Shown here one piece after another: positions 21,179-34,064 of a DNA stretch of 64,000 bases. Every line of letters starts with the position of its first letter. Position 1 is the first letter of the stretch. The stretch is taken from NCBI GenBank assembly GCA_009801085.1, contig VNWV01000002.1:1364001-1428000 (forward strand), read 5' to 3'. The DNA is from Lasiodiplodia sp. COLG20. Its lineage: Eukaryota > Ascomycota > Dothideomycetes > Botryosphaeriales > Botryosphaeriaceae. The notes under the pieces are model-generated. The model was not told the DNA's origin, searched no databases, and saw nothing but the letters and a program-made list of their open reading frames with translations. The position numbers were made by a program, and so were the translations under genes.

Positions 21179-21822
21179 CTTGTCGGTGGATGTGTGAGGG
21201 TGGTGAGGTCGAAGGTGTGGGTTGTCTGCAAGTCGTCCTTGACGAGAGATTTTGGCGAGGGCGCATTTCGCAAGAGCGGTTGTGGCCGCCAAGCCGTCGC
21301 GAGCCGCTAGCGCCCAACACAGACTAGCGCCAATCAGTCAGCACCTCTGCCATCATCTCACCTGCATCTGTCCAGCATGTGGAAACAGCCATGCCTCTTG
21401 TCAGAATTGTCATGAATGTCTCCTCGCATCAGAGGTGGAAACCAATCGCATTCGTGTTGTTCCAGCCCGTTTGCATTGCCGGTGAAGGGAGAATGCCGCG
21501 ATGTTGCTTCTATGACGTTACCGGACCGGCTCCAATTCCTCCCCGAAGAGACCTGCCATGCCTGCTTCTACAGCTGCTGCACTACATAAACCTAGAGCGG
21601 ATAGGACTGTAGCTCTGGACCCCTCATTGTGCTCCTGATAGTTTCACTCGCGTGACCGCCCGTACTTTATCTTGAGACCCGGCTCAATTTCTCCGCTTCT
21701 GTGCGCTTCTCCGAGGTCACAGACCAGGTCTTCGTGGCGAGCTCAATTACTTGAACTTTCCGAACACCCTCTGCAAACAACTCATCTGATACCCACCGCA
21801 ATTGACGTGTCTCAATCTCAGA
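21179..21822. promoter_or_regulatory. Shared divergent promoter region, RPL43 and reductase
   Basis: This 644-bp region lies between divergent starts. No gene is seen. No certain transcription factor site was assigned. Confidence 0.35.
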
Positions 21823-23260
21823 ATGTCCAACACTTCTCGGCAGTACGAGCTCGTGCTCCTTGGAGCTACGGGTTACACCGGCAAGCTCACCGCAGAGCAC
21901 ATCACTACCAGCCTGCCCACTGATCTGAAGTGGGCAATTGCTGGACGTAACGAGAAGAAGCTCGCCAACGTGGCTGAAGAATTGAAGAAATTGAACCCCG
22001 ACAGGCCTCAACCTGGTAGCGTCCCAATTGACCTCATACCGTCTGCGCCTCTCTAACGTCCTTGTGAAGATATCAAAGTGCTTGAGCTGAAGGGAGAGGA
22101 GCTGGATAATCTTGTCCAGAGTACTCGCCTCGTTATCAGCACTGTCGGGCCATTCATGAAATATGGCACCCCAGTAGTTGAGGCGTGTGCCAAGCGCGGC
22201 ACCCATTACGTCGACTGGTGAGTATTCTACACATCTACCGCTGGCATATCGCTAATTACACCAGCACCGGCGAGGTTCCCTGGGTCCACGAGATGATCAA
22301 CAAATATCATGACATAGCAAAGGCCAACGGAGCAATCGTAGGTTCTCGGCGTTCGGAATGGTGTTGAAGAAGATTAATTTGGCTTGCAGATGATTCCTCA
22401 GTCTGGTGTGGACAGTGTCCCGGCCGACATAATCGCCTACGTCACAGCCACGCACATTCGCCAGACTTTGGGCTTGGGAACAGCCGAAGTCTTGGATGCT
22501 GCCGACATGAAGGCCAAGCCCTCCGGCGGCACGCTTCTGACTGGGTTGTCGTTGTTCGACCACTACAGCCTAGCACAGATTGCCAAGTCCATGAAGCCTT
22601 TCGCGCTCTCACCCGTCCAGCCTCAATCAAGTGCCTCTTCCCAGAGCCTCGTATCCAGGATATTGGGCGTACGTCAGGACAAGGACCTTGGCATCCTTAC
22701 CGATTGGATTGGAGCTAGGGTGGATGGTGCCCTCGTGCACCGTAGCTGGGGCCTGCTCGACGGTGGCAAGCTCTATGGCCCCAGATTCTCGTTCAGCGAG
22801 CACATGCCTACGAAGAGTACTCTGTCTGGAGCTTTGGTACACTTTGGCATGGTATTCGGCATGATGCTCTTGGCCCTCCCACCGGTCAGATGGGTGGCGA
22901 AGAAGCTCGTCTATCAACCCGGCGACGGCCCGGAGATTGAGTAAGTAGACCAGCGGCTGGTCCTCATTGTGTAAACTGACATGGAATAGATCGACGAAAA
23001 ATGACTACATGTATCACAAAGCGGTGGGCACGGCAGACAGCTCCAAGGGAGAGCGTGCTATCGCCGAGTTCAGGTTCAATGGTTCGATGTATTACTTCAC
23101 CGGGTTGGCGGTGGCTGAGGCAGCCATGGTGATTCTGCGCGGAGGCGAGACAGAGGCAAAGAGGCAGGGCGGAGGCATTCTTACCCCGGCGACTCTGGGC
23201 GATGAGTACGTGGAAAGGCTCAAGAAAGCCAAGATTGAGATCCGCGTCCAGCTAGAGTAG
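21823..23260 (+). CDS. Saccharopine dehydrogenase-like oxidoreductase (trans-acting enoyl reductase type)
   Basis: Exons 21823-22015, 22070-22217, 22265-22337, 22390-22940 and 22990-23260 give 411 residues. The N-terminus carries a Rossmann motif GATGYTGKLTAEH and the AGRNEKKL segment, then STVGPFMKYG and CAKRGTHYVDCTGE, hallmarks of the saccharopine dehydrogenase-like NADP-binding family found in fungi and mycobacteria. It is not the lysine-pathway enzyme itself, which lacks this C-terminal half. A hydrophobic stretch (FGMVFGMMLLALPPV) near residue 300 suggests association with a lipid membrane, in line with lipid-droplet relatives. The substrate is unknown. All five exon phases close. Confidence 0.88.
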
Positions 23261-23358
23261 ATGAGCTCCACCCCTCGGTCATTCGAAATGGCGGCTTCAC
23301 GGTGTGGTAGCAACTCGACTTTGTACACCAGATTGTAATCCATTTATCAATGCGCTGC

Positions 23359-23823
23359 TTACAGCTTCGCCTTGAACTTGCCCTCCTCCTTCAGCAACTT
23401 CTCCAGGGCGTCTATTCCCGCCTTCGCAACTTCCTCGTCCTGGGCGGGTGTGCCAGTGCTGCAGCCAATTGCGCCCAGGATTTCTCCATTGGGAGTCTTG
23501 ACCGGCACGCCTCCGCCGATAGTGGTAAACTTTCCGCCGTTTGAGTTGTTGATACCGAAGGCAACGCCACCGGGCCAAACAGCGTCCTTGTAGGCCGAGG
23601 TGGGCAGGCGATGGCCGGATGCGGTGAAGGCCTTGTTGATAGCGATGTCAATTGAGGTGAGCTTTGCGCCGTCCATGCGAGAGAACTGGAGGAGGTGGAG
23701 GCCGGAGTCGACGACGGCAATGTTCATGGGCACGCCGATTTCTTTGGCCTTGGCTTCGCAGGCGCGCGCGGCGGCCTGGGCGGCGCTGAGCGTCAGGGTG
23801 GGAACCGACAGTGTGACAGGCAT
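23359..23823 (-). CDS. GlcG/HbpS-like protein (DUF336 heme-degrading family)
   Basis: An intronless protein of 154 residues starting at MPVTLSVPTLTLS. The family's features are visible: a long N-terminal helix, PMNIAVVDSGLHLLQFSRMDGA, KAFTASGHRLPTS and the glycine-rich FTTIGGGVPVKTPNGEILGAIGCSTGTPAQDEEVA. GlcG/HbpS relatives bind heme or corrinoid and occur with glycolate or diol use in bacteria. In fungi the role is unproven. The frame stays open about 70 codons upstream, but those codons have no family match and translate as low-complexity Pro/Ser, so the internal Met is preferred. It converges on the preceding gene with only 98 bp between stop codons. Confidence 0.85.
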   Translation of the reverse strand: MPVTLSVPTLTLSAAQAAARACEAKAKEIGVPMNIAVVDSGLHLLQFSRMDGAKLTSIDIAINKAFTASGHRLPTSAYKDAVWPGGVAFGINNSNGGKFTTIGGGVPVKTPNGEILGAIGCSTGTPAQDEEVAKAGIDALEKLLKEEGKFKAKL

Positions 23824-24112
23824 GGCGATTGCAGCTGGCGAAGAGGAGGGCGGTGGTGGTTTCGAGGGGGTTGTGCAGACGACATGTTGGTGGTGCTTTA
23901 GAGGAGCTATGCACGGGAGCTCCGCCCGAGCTCTCCCGGGTGACGTCCCGCTGATTTCGGCCGCCGTCCCGACATCGCCCTCGACAACAACCACCCCACA
24001 CCCAATCACGATATCACGGATGCATTGCCAGTAACTCATTCCATTAGCCCGAAACTCAGCAACCCCACGCGTAAGCTCTGGCCACGATGCGGTCGATCAG
24101 CGATTCGCGCCT

Positions 24113-24937
24113 TCATTTCTCGTCCACCCAGCGAAGCACGCGCTCAAAAATAGCCACCCCATCCTGGTCTCTCTCCATTCTCTTCGAGATGGCCGACAGC
24201 TGCTCAGCAGAGAAAATTTGCGTGTATGCGGGCGCATTCGCCAGTGCCGCTTGTGCCAGCTTTGCGCTCATCTCTGGATGGCCCTGAAACGTCAAGATTC
24301 TGTTGTCCTGAGACTTGAAGATCTGCCTGCTCTCCGCCAGCGGCACGAATCCTGCGGCATTCTCGGCAAGTTCGCGTCTGTGGAACTCGTGGATACTCTG
24401 CGGCGCATTAGCACCCCGCATGGCGTCACGAACTTGCCAGACCTACCACTTGGCCCTTTTCTCTGGCGAAGTCGAAGAACTCCGCGCCTTCCTCGGTCAG
24501 GCCCAATGCAGTAACGCCGAGCTGACTCCATCAGCATGTGGCACTATCATACGGCCTCAGATGGGCAGACCTACCTCAGGACCTTGTTCCATCACAACCA
24601 ACTTCCCTCCAAGCGCAACATTGATTGCTTGATGGCCCCAGCATATCCCAACGAGCTTGACGTTCGAAGACGCAACGGTACTTCTGATGAAGTCCAACTC
24701 TTGCAACACCCATGGGTCAGGTGCATTGATGTCAGCCGTGCCTCCACTCAGTACCACAAGGTCATATTTCTGTACGTCGGGATAGCTCTGGTCGTCTATT
24801 GGATCGTAGAAGTCAATGGCCGACTCTGGTCTAGCCGCCTTGATTGTTGTAACGAACGAGTCTCTCGTTTCAGGTTTGTGTCCAAGCATATTGACCAGCA
24901 CCGCGATGCGAAGCTTCGAGTCAGCTTTGTGTGGCAT
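24113..24937 (-). CDS. Class I glutamine amidotransferase-like protein
   Basis: Exons 24937-24575, 24521-24447 and 24397-24113 give 240 residues. The nucleophile-elbow motif VGICWGHQAI places the catalytic Cys at residue 99, and the GHPEM motif near the end supplies the His and Glu of the triad. It resembles the stand-alone GMP-synthase-like amidotransferases of fungi, homologous to yeast YLR126C. It has no synthetase domain, so it either serves a separate partner or hydrolyses a gamma-glutamyl compound. Which of these applies cannot be decided from the sequence. Exon phases close, and IHEFHRRE across exon 3 matches the family. Confidence 0.87.
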
Positions 24938-25500
24938 GCTGGAAACCTTCTCTCAAAATCTCTTAACTCGCGACCCTTCAAGGGCAGTGGCTGCTTTGGT
25001 ATTCCTGAACTGGAATAATTTCGAGTCTCGTGAACTCTCACTGATGGTTAACAAATAAGTCATAGCGGAATGCGGAGGTCTTTATCAGTGCCCCCACTGA
25101 GGAGCAAAAGTGGGAGAGCTCCACCGGATGATCGGCACCAAGTCACCAACGGTACTCCATTCGTCATTATGATCATGTGACAATAGTTGCGGGATCTTTA
25201 TACCTTCACCTGCATTATTATCCCCCGTAGAGACGCGTTGTTCATTTAGGGTCGCGGAATCCATTTGTCGGAACAGTAACATTCGACATCCACCCAGATG
25301 TCGATCTGACTTCTATGAAAAATATGATCAAGTAACTCTTTTGTCCTCTCGGAAAAAGTATCTAAACATCACTCACAAAGTCTTGCACTGACAGAAACAA
25401 CAGAACAATCCAGCAGATGCCCACGTAATTACTCCTAACAACCAAAATGACAGAATTACAACAAAACAAGACCTAACACTGACAGTCCATCTTCTCGGTC
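24938..25500. other. Gap upstream of amidotransferase and downstream of acetate kinase
   Basis: The gap is 563 bp and AT-rich. It is probably the promoter of the amidotransferase. No gene is seen. Confidence 0.35.
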
Positions 25501-26926
25501 TCATTTCTTACTCTGGCTGCGGAACTTGTCCGCGTCTTCGGTGCAGCTCCTCGCCATCTGCAGCTGTTCGTCGGTACGGCAGACCAGCACCCTGTGCCTC
25601 GAGTCCGCAGACGCGATGTCGGTCACGACGCTCTCAGAGTTAGCGGCCTTCTCGTTCTTCTCGCTGTCCAGCTGGAAGCCCAAGCACTTGGCGCCGTGAA
25701 CGATTCGATCCCTCAGCTTTGCGCCCTTCTCGCCGATTCCGCCGGCGAAGACGAGGGCGTCGACATCGCCCTCCAGCTTCAAGTAGTACGAGCCGACGTA
25801 GCCGAGGATGCGATCAGCAAAGATTTCGAAGGCGAGCTTGCACTCGGGGGCATCGCTGGCGGAGATTTTGCCGAAGTCGGTGGTGCCGGTCAAGGCGGAC
25901 CAGCCGCTCTGCTTGTTGAGGATCTCCTCGGCCTGGGTGATGTGCATCTCCTTGGTGCTGCTGCGGCTGGGCATGCCCGCGTCGTGCGTGTAGTGGAAGA
26001 CGAGCGACGGGTCGATGCTGCCGCTGCGTGTGGCGCCCGGCAGCCCCGCCAGCGGCGTCAGCCCCATAGTCGTGTCCCAGGACACCCCGTTCTTGATGAC
26101 GCAGGCCGAGGCGCCGCTGCCCAGGTGTAGGGCGATGATGTTGAGGGAAGAGAGCGGCTTGGACAGGTGCTGCGCGACAACGCGCGAGATGAAGTGGTAG
26201 GAGATTCCATGGAAGCCGTACTTGCGAAGCTTGTTATGCTTCGCGATGCTCTGATCAATGGGGTAGGTGCGGATATGCTGATTGGGGCTCAGGTCAGATG
26301 TGTAATTCTGAAAATGTCCATAATAGTTGGCTTACCTCAGGAATCGTGGCATGGAATGCTGAATCAAAGTAGGCGACATTGGTGGAGGCCGGAAGCTCTT
26401 TACCTACAGTCCGAATGATGGTGAGAGCGCCAGCGTTGTGCCTGGTCATCATGGTCAACACTGCACTACCACAGGGTAGCCCAAGGAGATGGTAGACGGA
26501 AAGAAGACGAGAAGACAGGGGCTGAAAAGAAGCAACTTACAAGGGAGCTAGATCTGACAACTTCTCAATGTGGTGGTAGATGTTGTCATCAATCACTTGA
26601 GCCTTGGGATAGTCACCACCATGGACGACACGATGGCAGACGAACTCGACGTCTTCCCTGTGCCTCAGCTCGGGGAGACCTTCATCCTTCAGCAGATGCT
26701 CGATGATGTACTTGAAGGCGTCCTCTTGAGTCATTGCACCGTCGAGCTCTTTGTTCTTGGTTTTCTCATTGCCACGTTCGTAGCTCAGCTTGGCGGGAGG
26801 TGCGGTAAGGCCGGAAATAGATGCCTCAGCAAGCTGCTTCAATTCATCGGGATTGCCATTGGAGGCGTAAACAGACACCTTGACGGATGACGAGCCCGCA
26901 TTCGCGGAGAGGATAATTTTGGTCAT
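25501..26926 (-). CDS. ack: Acetate kinase
   Basis: Exons 26926-26541, 26441-26336 and 26277-25501 give 422 residues. The start is the Met of MTKIILSANAGSSSVK, which opens the ASKHA nucleotide-binding fold. Further family landmarks are CHRVVHGGD, NVAYFDSAFHATIPE, YGFHGISYHF, NIIALHLGSGASAC, DTTMGLTPLAG and VFAGGIGEKGAKLRDRI. The enzyme interconverts acetyl phosphate plus ADP with acetate plus ATP in the cytosol. It is divergent from the phosphoketolase gene, which makes acetyl phosphate. Together they form a phosphoketolase-acetate kinase pathway, known in filamentous ascomycetes and Cryptococcus. A second in-frame Met lies 8 codons upstream and is less likely. Confidence 0.96.
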
Positions 26927-27743
26927 GGTGGGCAAATGGTTGGATGGCAATCGTCGGGTTTCTGTGCAGCGATTAGAAGGTATAGCAGTGATGGTGGGGG
27001 AAAGGTGGCTGACCAGAGACTCGGTACTGGGGAGGATGGCGGGTTGGTAATGAGCTTCGCCGCAGTGGGGCCCCTCAATCGTCGATGGGTCCGAATGGCG
27101 CGGGGCACAGGTGCGCAGGCACGCAGGGACAAATGCACAACGAGAAGCAGCGCAATGCAGGATAGTACAGTAGGCGACAAGCAGAGAGCGCTTCCTCCAA
27201 AACCCGTCTTATACTGGCGGTTGGCGCTCACTCCACGTCTCCTGCCTCGCCGAGGAGAGACTGGGCGAGGCATGCCAGGGCTAAATCCAGGCTGCGACTC
27301 AGGCTACAACACGACACGGAACTCGCCAACACGGCAAGCCGGCTCCGCCGTTCCCCGCGCCTTCCAGGCCCAGCCTGGTTACCTAGCCGACGTCACCAGC
27401 GCTCTACGATCACCACTAGCATCCGGCGGCTCCTTTCACTCAGCCCTATGCTGCCACTTGGACCCGCAAATTTAGCAAGCTTCATGTTGCTGCCAAGGAA
27501 GCAGCATCTGGCCTTGACTGGCCCACCAAACTCCAGCTCGCGTGTGCGTCGCGTTGTTGTTTGCTCACGCCAACCACAGCCGTTGCCCGAATCGGGTGAG
27601 CTGGACGACATGATAATGCCGTCATATGTGGTCATAGCTCCCCAGTGCTACTCGAGCTGTCCAGCTCCACGCCGTTGCTCGTTGATTTATTATTTCTTAC
27701 CCGCGCCGGCTCTGACTTTCTACGACCTCATTCAGCCTTCAAA
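26927..27743. promoter_or_regulatory. Shared divergent promoter region of acetate kinase and phosphoketolase
   Basis: This 817-bp region separates the two start codons. A CRE-like GACGTCA core lies at 27389-27395. Matches to the short CreA consensus SYGGRG occur at 27027-27032, 27065-27070 and, on the other strand, 27640-27645, but such short matches are expected by chance here. The shared position suggests coordinated expression, which is inference. Confidence 0.45.
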
Positions 27744-30319
27744 ATGCCTGGCGAAGTCATTGATCGCCCTAACCCGGAACCTCTTCCCTCACACCTCCCC
27801 AACCATGTCCTCGATTTGGCCGTCAAGCTCGACAAGACGGCCCTTCCTGAGGCTCACAATGCTCAATTCCATGCCTTTCGCCGCGCGGCGGCCTATATTG
27901 CAGCAGGTAATTCAACTGCTTTGTCGAGACAACAAGATACTGACCTGAGTCTACAGCCATGATCTTCCTTCGGGATAATATCCTGCTTGAACGCGACTTG
28001 ACCTTCGACGACATCAAGCCACGCTTGCTGGGTCATTGGGGCACTTGCCCGGGACTCATCCTTGTCTACTCACACTTGAACTATCTGATCAAGAAACATG
28101 ACCTCGACATGATCTATGTTGTTGGTCCTGGCCATGGTGCACCCGCCATTCTCGCTGCTCTCTGGCTGGAGGGCTCTATGGGCAAGTTCTATCCAGAATA
28201 TGCCCGCACGAAGCAGGGCCTGCACAACTTGATCACCAAGTTTTCCACACCCGGAGGCCCCCCGAGCCATATCAATGCCGAGACTCCAGGCGCTATCCAT
28301 GAGGGTGGTGAGCTTGGCTACGCCCTCGGTGTGTCCTTCGGTGCAGTTATGGACAAGCCAGATCTAATTGTAACATGCGTTGTCGGCGATGGCGAGGCTG
28401 AGTCCGGGCCCACTGCAACCGCGTGGCATGGCTACAAGTACATTGACCCGGCCGAGTCTGGTGCTGTGCTCCCTATCGTCCACGTTAATGGCTTCAAGAT
28501 CTCAGAGCGCACCATCTATGGTTGTATGGACAACAAGGAGCTCATAACCCTCTTCGCTGGTTACGGCTACCAACCGCGTATTGTCGAGGATCTCAACGAC
28601 ATTGATGCCGACTTGGGCAACTCTATGGAATGGGCTCTCTCTGAAATCAGAACAATCCAGAAAGTTGCCCGCTCGGGCAACCCAATCTCAAAGCCTCGGT
28701 GGCCGGTTCTTATTTTGAGAACACCCAAGGGCTGGTCTGGCCCAAAGAAGGTTGATGGAGAAATTGTCGAAGGTTCTTTCCGCGCCCATCAAGTTCCACT
28801 TGCCAAGGCAAAAAGCGACCCTGAGCACTTGAAACTGCTGCAGCAATGGCTTGAAAGCTATAAACCTGAGGAGCTCTTCACCACGAATGGCACCCCTCAG
28901 GACTCTGTACTCGAGATGATCCCGGAGAACGACTACAAAAAGCTCGGACAGGTGAAAGAGACCTATAAACCCTACGAGGGTATCAATATGCCGGACTGGA
29001 AGAAGTTCGGTGTCGATAAGGGCGGAGAAGTAAGCTGCATGAAGACTATTGGGGATTTGCTCGACGAGTCTTTGGTTCAGAACCCGAGGAGCCTACGGAT
29101 TTTCTCACCAGATGAGCTTGAGAGTAACAAGCTTAATGAAGTCTTCAAACATACAGGCCGGAACTTTCAGTGGGACGAATTTTCTCGTTTCCAGGGCGGA
29201 CGTGTCGTCGAAATCCTGTCCGAGCATTGTTGTCAAGCATTCTTGCAAGGCTACACGCTGACAGGACGAGTTGGCGTGTTTCCGTCCTACGAAAGCTTCC
29301 TCGGTATCGTCCACACAATGATGGTTCAATATGCGAAATTCATCAAGATGGTAGGTTCTTAAGCAGTAAGGCTTTTCAACTTGCAGAGCTAACCTCCTAT
29401 ATAGGCCAGAGAGTGCCGCTGGAGAGGAGACATCGCCTCCATCAACTATATTGAGACGTCCACGTGGACAAGACAGGAGCATAACGGGTTCTCTCACCAG
29501 AACCCGTCTTTCATTGGCGCCGTATTGAACCTGAAGCCCACAGCAGCTCGGGTTTATCTTCCACCCGATGCCAACTGCTTTCTGTCCACCCTCGACCACT
29601 GCCTCCGTTCTAAAAACTATGTGAATCTAATGGTCGGCTCCAAGCAGCCCACACCCGTCTTCCTCGACCGGGACGAAGCCGAAGCCCACTGCCGTGCTGG
29701 CGCTGGTGTATTCAAGTTTTGCAGCACGGACTCCGGACGCGATCCTGATGTTGTACTCGTTGGTGTCGGTGTTGAGCTCACCTTCGAAGTCGTGAAGGCG
29801 GTAGAGCTTCTCCGCGAAATCGCACCCACACTCCGCATTCGCGTTGTGAACGTGACTGATCTCATGGTCTTGAGTCTGGACGGCTCTCACCCACACAGCT
29901 TCAGCTCGCAGGCCTTCAACGCGCTGTTCACACCGGACAGGCCCATTCACTTCAACTACCATGGCTACCGCAATGAGCTTGCCGCCTTGCTCTTCGGCCG
30001 GCCGCAGGTCGACCGTGTGACCATCGAGGCGTACCGTGAGGAGGGTACCACGACGACGCCTTTCGACATGATGCTCGCCAATGACGTCTCCCGGTACCAC
30101 GTTGCGCTTAGGGCGCTCGAAGGCGCAGAGCAGCGTAACAGGGACGTGCGGTTAGACTTCGTACGGCTGCACACGGACATCCAGCATCGCATTGCGAAAT
30201 CCCGGCAATACATCTACAAGTGCGGTCAAGATCCGCCGGGAATTTACGACTTGCCGTCGTTCAAGGGCTTCACGAAGGGAGGAGGTGGCGGTGGTGGTGG
30301 CGTGCTCACTGAGGACTAA
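27744..30319 (+). CDS. xfp: Phosphoketolase (xylulose-5-phosphate/fructose-6-phosphate)
   Basis: Exons 27744-27906, 27957-29350 and 29405-30319 give 823 residues, the usual size. It is thiamine-diphosphate dependent. It splits xylulose 5-phosphate, and in some forms fructose 6-phosphate, with phosphate to give acetyl phosphate and an aldose phosphate. Visible landmarks are YVVGPGHGAPA, the TPP-binding VVGDGEAESG at about residue 198, HVNGFKISERTIYG, FSPDELESNKL, LSEHCCQAFLQGY and FPSYESFLGIVHTM, then TWTRQEHNGFSHQNPSFIG and YLPPDANC. The C-terminus ends in a Gly-rich tail (about seven Gly). No targeting signal is seen, so it is cytosolic. Its product is the substrate of the divergent acetate kinase. 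Confidence 0.97.
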
Positions 30320-31286
30320 GGTCGACTCAGCGACGGCTGGACGATGACGATCCTGACAATGAGTTAGGAATGATATGCGATGTTGTTGGCGGCTTCCTTC
30401 CTTTCCCTTTTGAATTGATGAGTTCTTTCGTGCTACTGTAGATTCTAATGCCCAGAATTCTTATTGGATAGGAGTTTCCAGTCTACCCGAGTAGATGGTC
30501 GACGCCCTGGTTCTAACATTTGGACCTGCATTGGCATCCCCACAATTTCTGCTGCCGTGGCATGTTTCAAGCGCAGCCCTGCACCTCGCCTTACCTTGCA
30601 GACACAATGACGTTTTGAGGGGAGAGAAAAATGAAACGGAAAGTGCCATTCAATTTTTCACTCCCTTTCTCCTTCTTGCCCCTGACAGTCTTCAAATTAA
30701 TGTACATTCAAAAGGGAGAGGAAAAGAAAGAACAAAGAACCGAGTTTAATGAGAGACAGCACATCGCAGCTTCGCTTCGAGTTCGCCTCTCCACAAGGTC
30801 TATCGCTAAAGATAGCACACGGGCGGGCCGGGGACCGTTGCTCGTATAGAAAAGCCGAAGTCTGCTGCTGCGCCCGCGGAGACGGCACGCCGGTGGCACG
30901 GGGAATCTTTACGCGTCCGGATTCGCGTATCTTGCGCCACCACTGGTAGCTACGTAGCTATCGCGCCGAAAAAGTGTATCCTGTCAGTCGCGGCGTCCGA
31001 TACGAGTTGTCGTGGGGAACTTTTGGTCTATCTTCCATGGGTCGGTGAGGCCGGCGATGTCAAAGCGGTGTGTATTGAATTGAGTTAGGGCTGAGCGAAT
31101 GAAAGTGGTTGCCCGTGGAATTTGACAGGGGCGGCAGGGATGAGAGCTATGGTTCGGTAATCGTTTAGGATAATTTTTGGTATATTCTTCCTTGCCTTCG
31201 TTCTTCTACTACTACAGATACTAGGAGATGTGATGCAGCGCGTGCCGTCGCTCTAGAGGAAACAACAAATAAAGGGAAATGGTAAA
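30320..31286. other. Convergent gap, phosphoketolase to TLG2
   Basis: These 967 bp hold the 3' regions of two convergent genes. Only short frames without domains are present, and no repeat is recognised. Confidence 0.4.
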
Positions 31287-32666
31287 TCACAACAAAGCCA
31301 TGACATCATCACCGGCCTGCCGTACTTTGCGCTTCCGCCGACGTAGCCGTTCTCTGCTTCTCCCATCGGGTGCGCCTACAGCGCGTCTCAGCGCTGTCCT
31401 CCCATCAATTACGCCGAGACGTTCCGCAGGAGTATCCGGCTCAGATGGTGGTTCTGGAGCGGCCGGTGGTTCCGGTCGTGAAGGCGGAACGACAGGCGGT
31501 GGACCCATGCTGGAACTGCTACTCCGGCTGCCAAGCTTCAATCCTAGAAGGATGAAGGCTCCAACAATTAAGATAACGAGAAGGAGCATCGCTTTTCGTT
31601 TGACTGTGCGCCGTTGGTAGTTCGTCGCTACAGTGAGCTCTTTGTCCGCAGCTTTGACGTCCGTGGCCATTCGTTCTACGTTGTAGTCTATGCGATCCAA
31701 CATGCTGCCCTGGTCAATGACCATGGTTTGTAACTCTTGGAATATTGAGGCAAGGTCGATAATGCCCTTTGCAATCTCATCGATCTCGCGTTCGCGCTGC
31801 GCAATGATTGCCTCATTGGCGTCCTTACGAACATGGGAGCGGACTTGGGCGGTTTGTTGGAGGGTGGCGCGGGATAAGGACGTATCATCGTAAGATTCCT
31901 GAAGGGAAGGGTCGGTGTATGGATTTTGAGGGCTGGGCGAGCCGGTGCGTGAGGGAGAGGATAGGCCGCCGAGAGCGCGAAGTTCTGCAAAATTTGTCAG
32001 TCTCGTCTTGTCCTCATGCCAGATTGGAACCAAAAAAAAAAAGGGAGTACATACTTCTCAAGTAGGCCGACTGCTTCTTGCGGAAAGCTGCGCTGGACTC
32101 TCCAACGCGCGAGGCCAAAGAGACTTTGAGATTTCGCGCCATGACCTCCTCGCCCTTGGTACTCCCGCCCTCGCGCTGAGCACTCTCGCGCAACATGGCA
32201 TCGACACGCTTGATCGCATTTTGGCAGCTCTGATAGCCGCGTGTTATTTCTTGGGTAAGGCGCTCTATCTCGCGCTCCTCGCGCTTCTTCACGTCGTCAT
32301 CATCGAAGCCTGGCAGCACGTGTTTCTGGTGCAGCTGATCGAGGCGCTTGGTTTGCACGGCGATGTCCTGCAGCTTTTCCGTGACTTCGTCCTGAATGTC
32401 TAGCCAGCGCGGCGGCAGCACGTCCATCTCGATGACCGCATCGCCGTCGTCGGGGTCGTTGAAGGCGGATATGAGCCCGCGGCGCTCATCATTAAGGGCG
32501 GCATTGTCGGCGAAGCCATTCGAGGGCCCGGCGTAGAGCGGCTTCCGCTTGGCAGGGTGGTGCGAGTACGACTGGCGGTAGGAGATGAAGCTGGAGCTTG
32601 GGTCAGCACAGCACAGAAGGGCCGGGGAGCGGGCGGAACGGACAGGTTGGTGCGGTCGCGCCACAT
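31287..32666 (-). CDS. tlg2: t-SNARE of the late Golgi/endosome, syntaxin-16/TLG2 type
   Basis: Exons 32666-32644, 32590-32055 and 31984-31287 give 418 residues. The joined start MWRDRTNLFISYRQSYSHH is the family signature and proves the first intron, whose donor (GTCCGT) is non-consensus. A three-helix Habc region follows with PPRWLDIQDEV. The Qa-SNARE motif runs about 245-310, with LQTMVIDQGSMLDRIDYNVERM around the zero-layer Gln near 278. A transmembrane anchor lies at about 318-337. As in yeast Tlg2, an unusual lumenal tail follows the anchor, here about 80 Pro/Arg-rich residues. The protein acts in endosome-to-TGN fusion with a Vps45-type SM protein. Confidence 0.94.
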
Positions 32667-33111
32667 GGCTTGGGCGGTGGGGGAAGCGTGAGGGACTGAG
32701 TCGTCAGCGCGTCCAGCGCATCGCTGTTGGGAGTCTGGGTAGTGCTCTGGGGCGGGAGCTGCTTCACATGCCGGCGGGTGGTGGTCGCAGCGCGCTGTCT
32801 GGGCTGTCGTGGCTGCTGCTCCGGGCCGGCAACGTAATTTGCTAGGGCTCAGCGGCGCGCCATTCGCAGGGCTGGCGGCCAAGCGTGCGCGCTGGTTCCG
32901 CCTGCTGGCCCTGCCGCGCGCCCCAGCAAGAGACACCAAGCAGCAATCCTCATCCTGATCGTCTCCTCAGCCGCAACAACACGCCGACTGCTATAATAGT
33001 CGTCCGTCCGCCTTGCAGCCCCGCCCGCACCGACTCCCACCGCACCCCCATCTGCACGCCTTCCCAGTGCCCTCCTCCCGCAACCCCACCCCACCACCGC
33101 AAACAACAACA
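32667..33111. promoter_or_regulatory. Shared divergent promoter region, TLG2 and calmodulin
   Basis: This 445-bp GC-rich region lies between divergent starts. The 60 bases before the calmodulin ATG are C-rich and then CAACAA-rich, typical of a fungal 5' leader. No other feature is seen. Confidence 0.4.

Positions 33112-34064
<953 letters not shown>

Noticed and set aside
23359..24039. Longer GlcG-like protein with a 72-residue N-terminal extension
   Set aside because: The extension is low-complexity and absent from the family. The internal Met at 23823 gives the normal length.
26927..27743. Three CreA-type SYGGRG matches in the acetate kinase/phosphoketolase promoter
   Set aside because: A six-base degenerate site is expected about three times in 817 bp on two strands, so the count is no evidence of carbon catabolite control.
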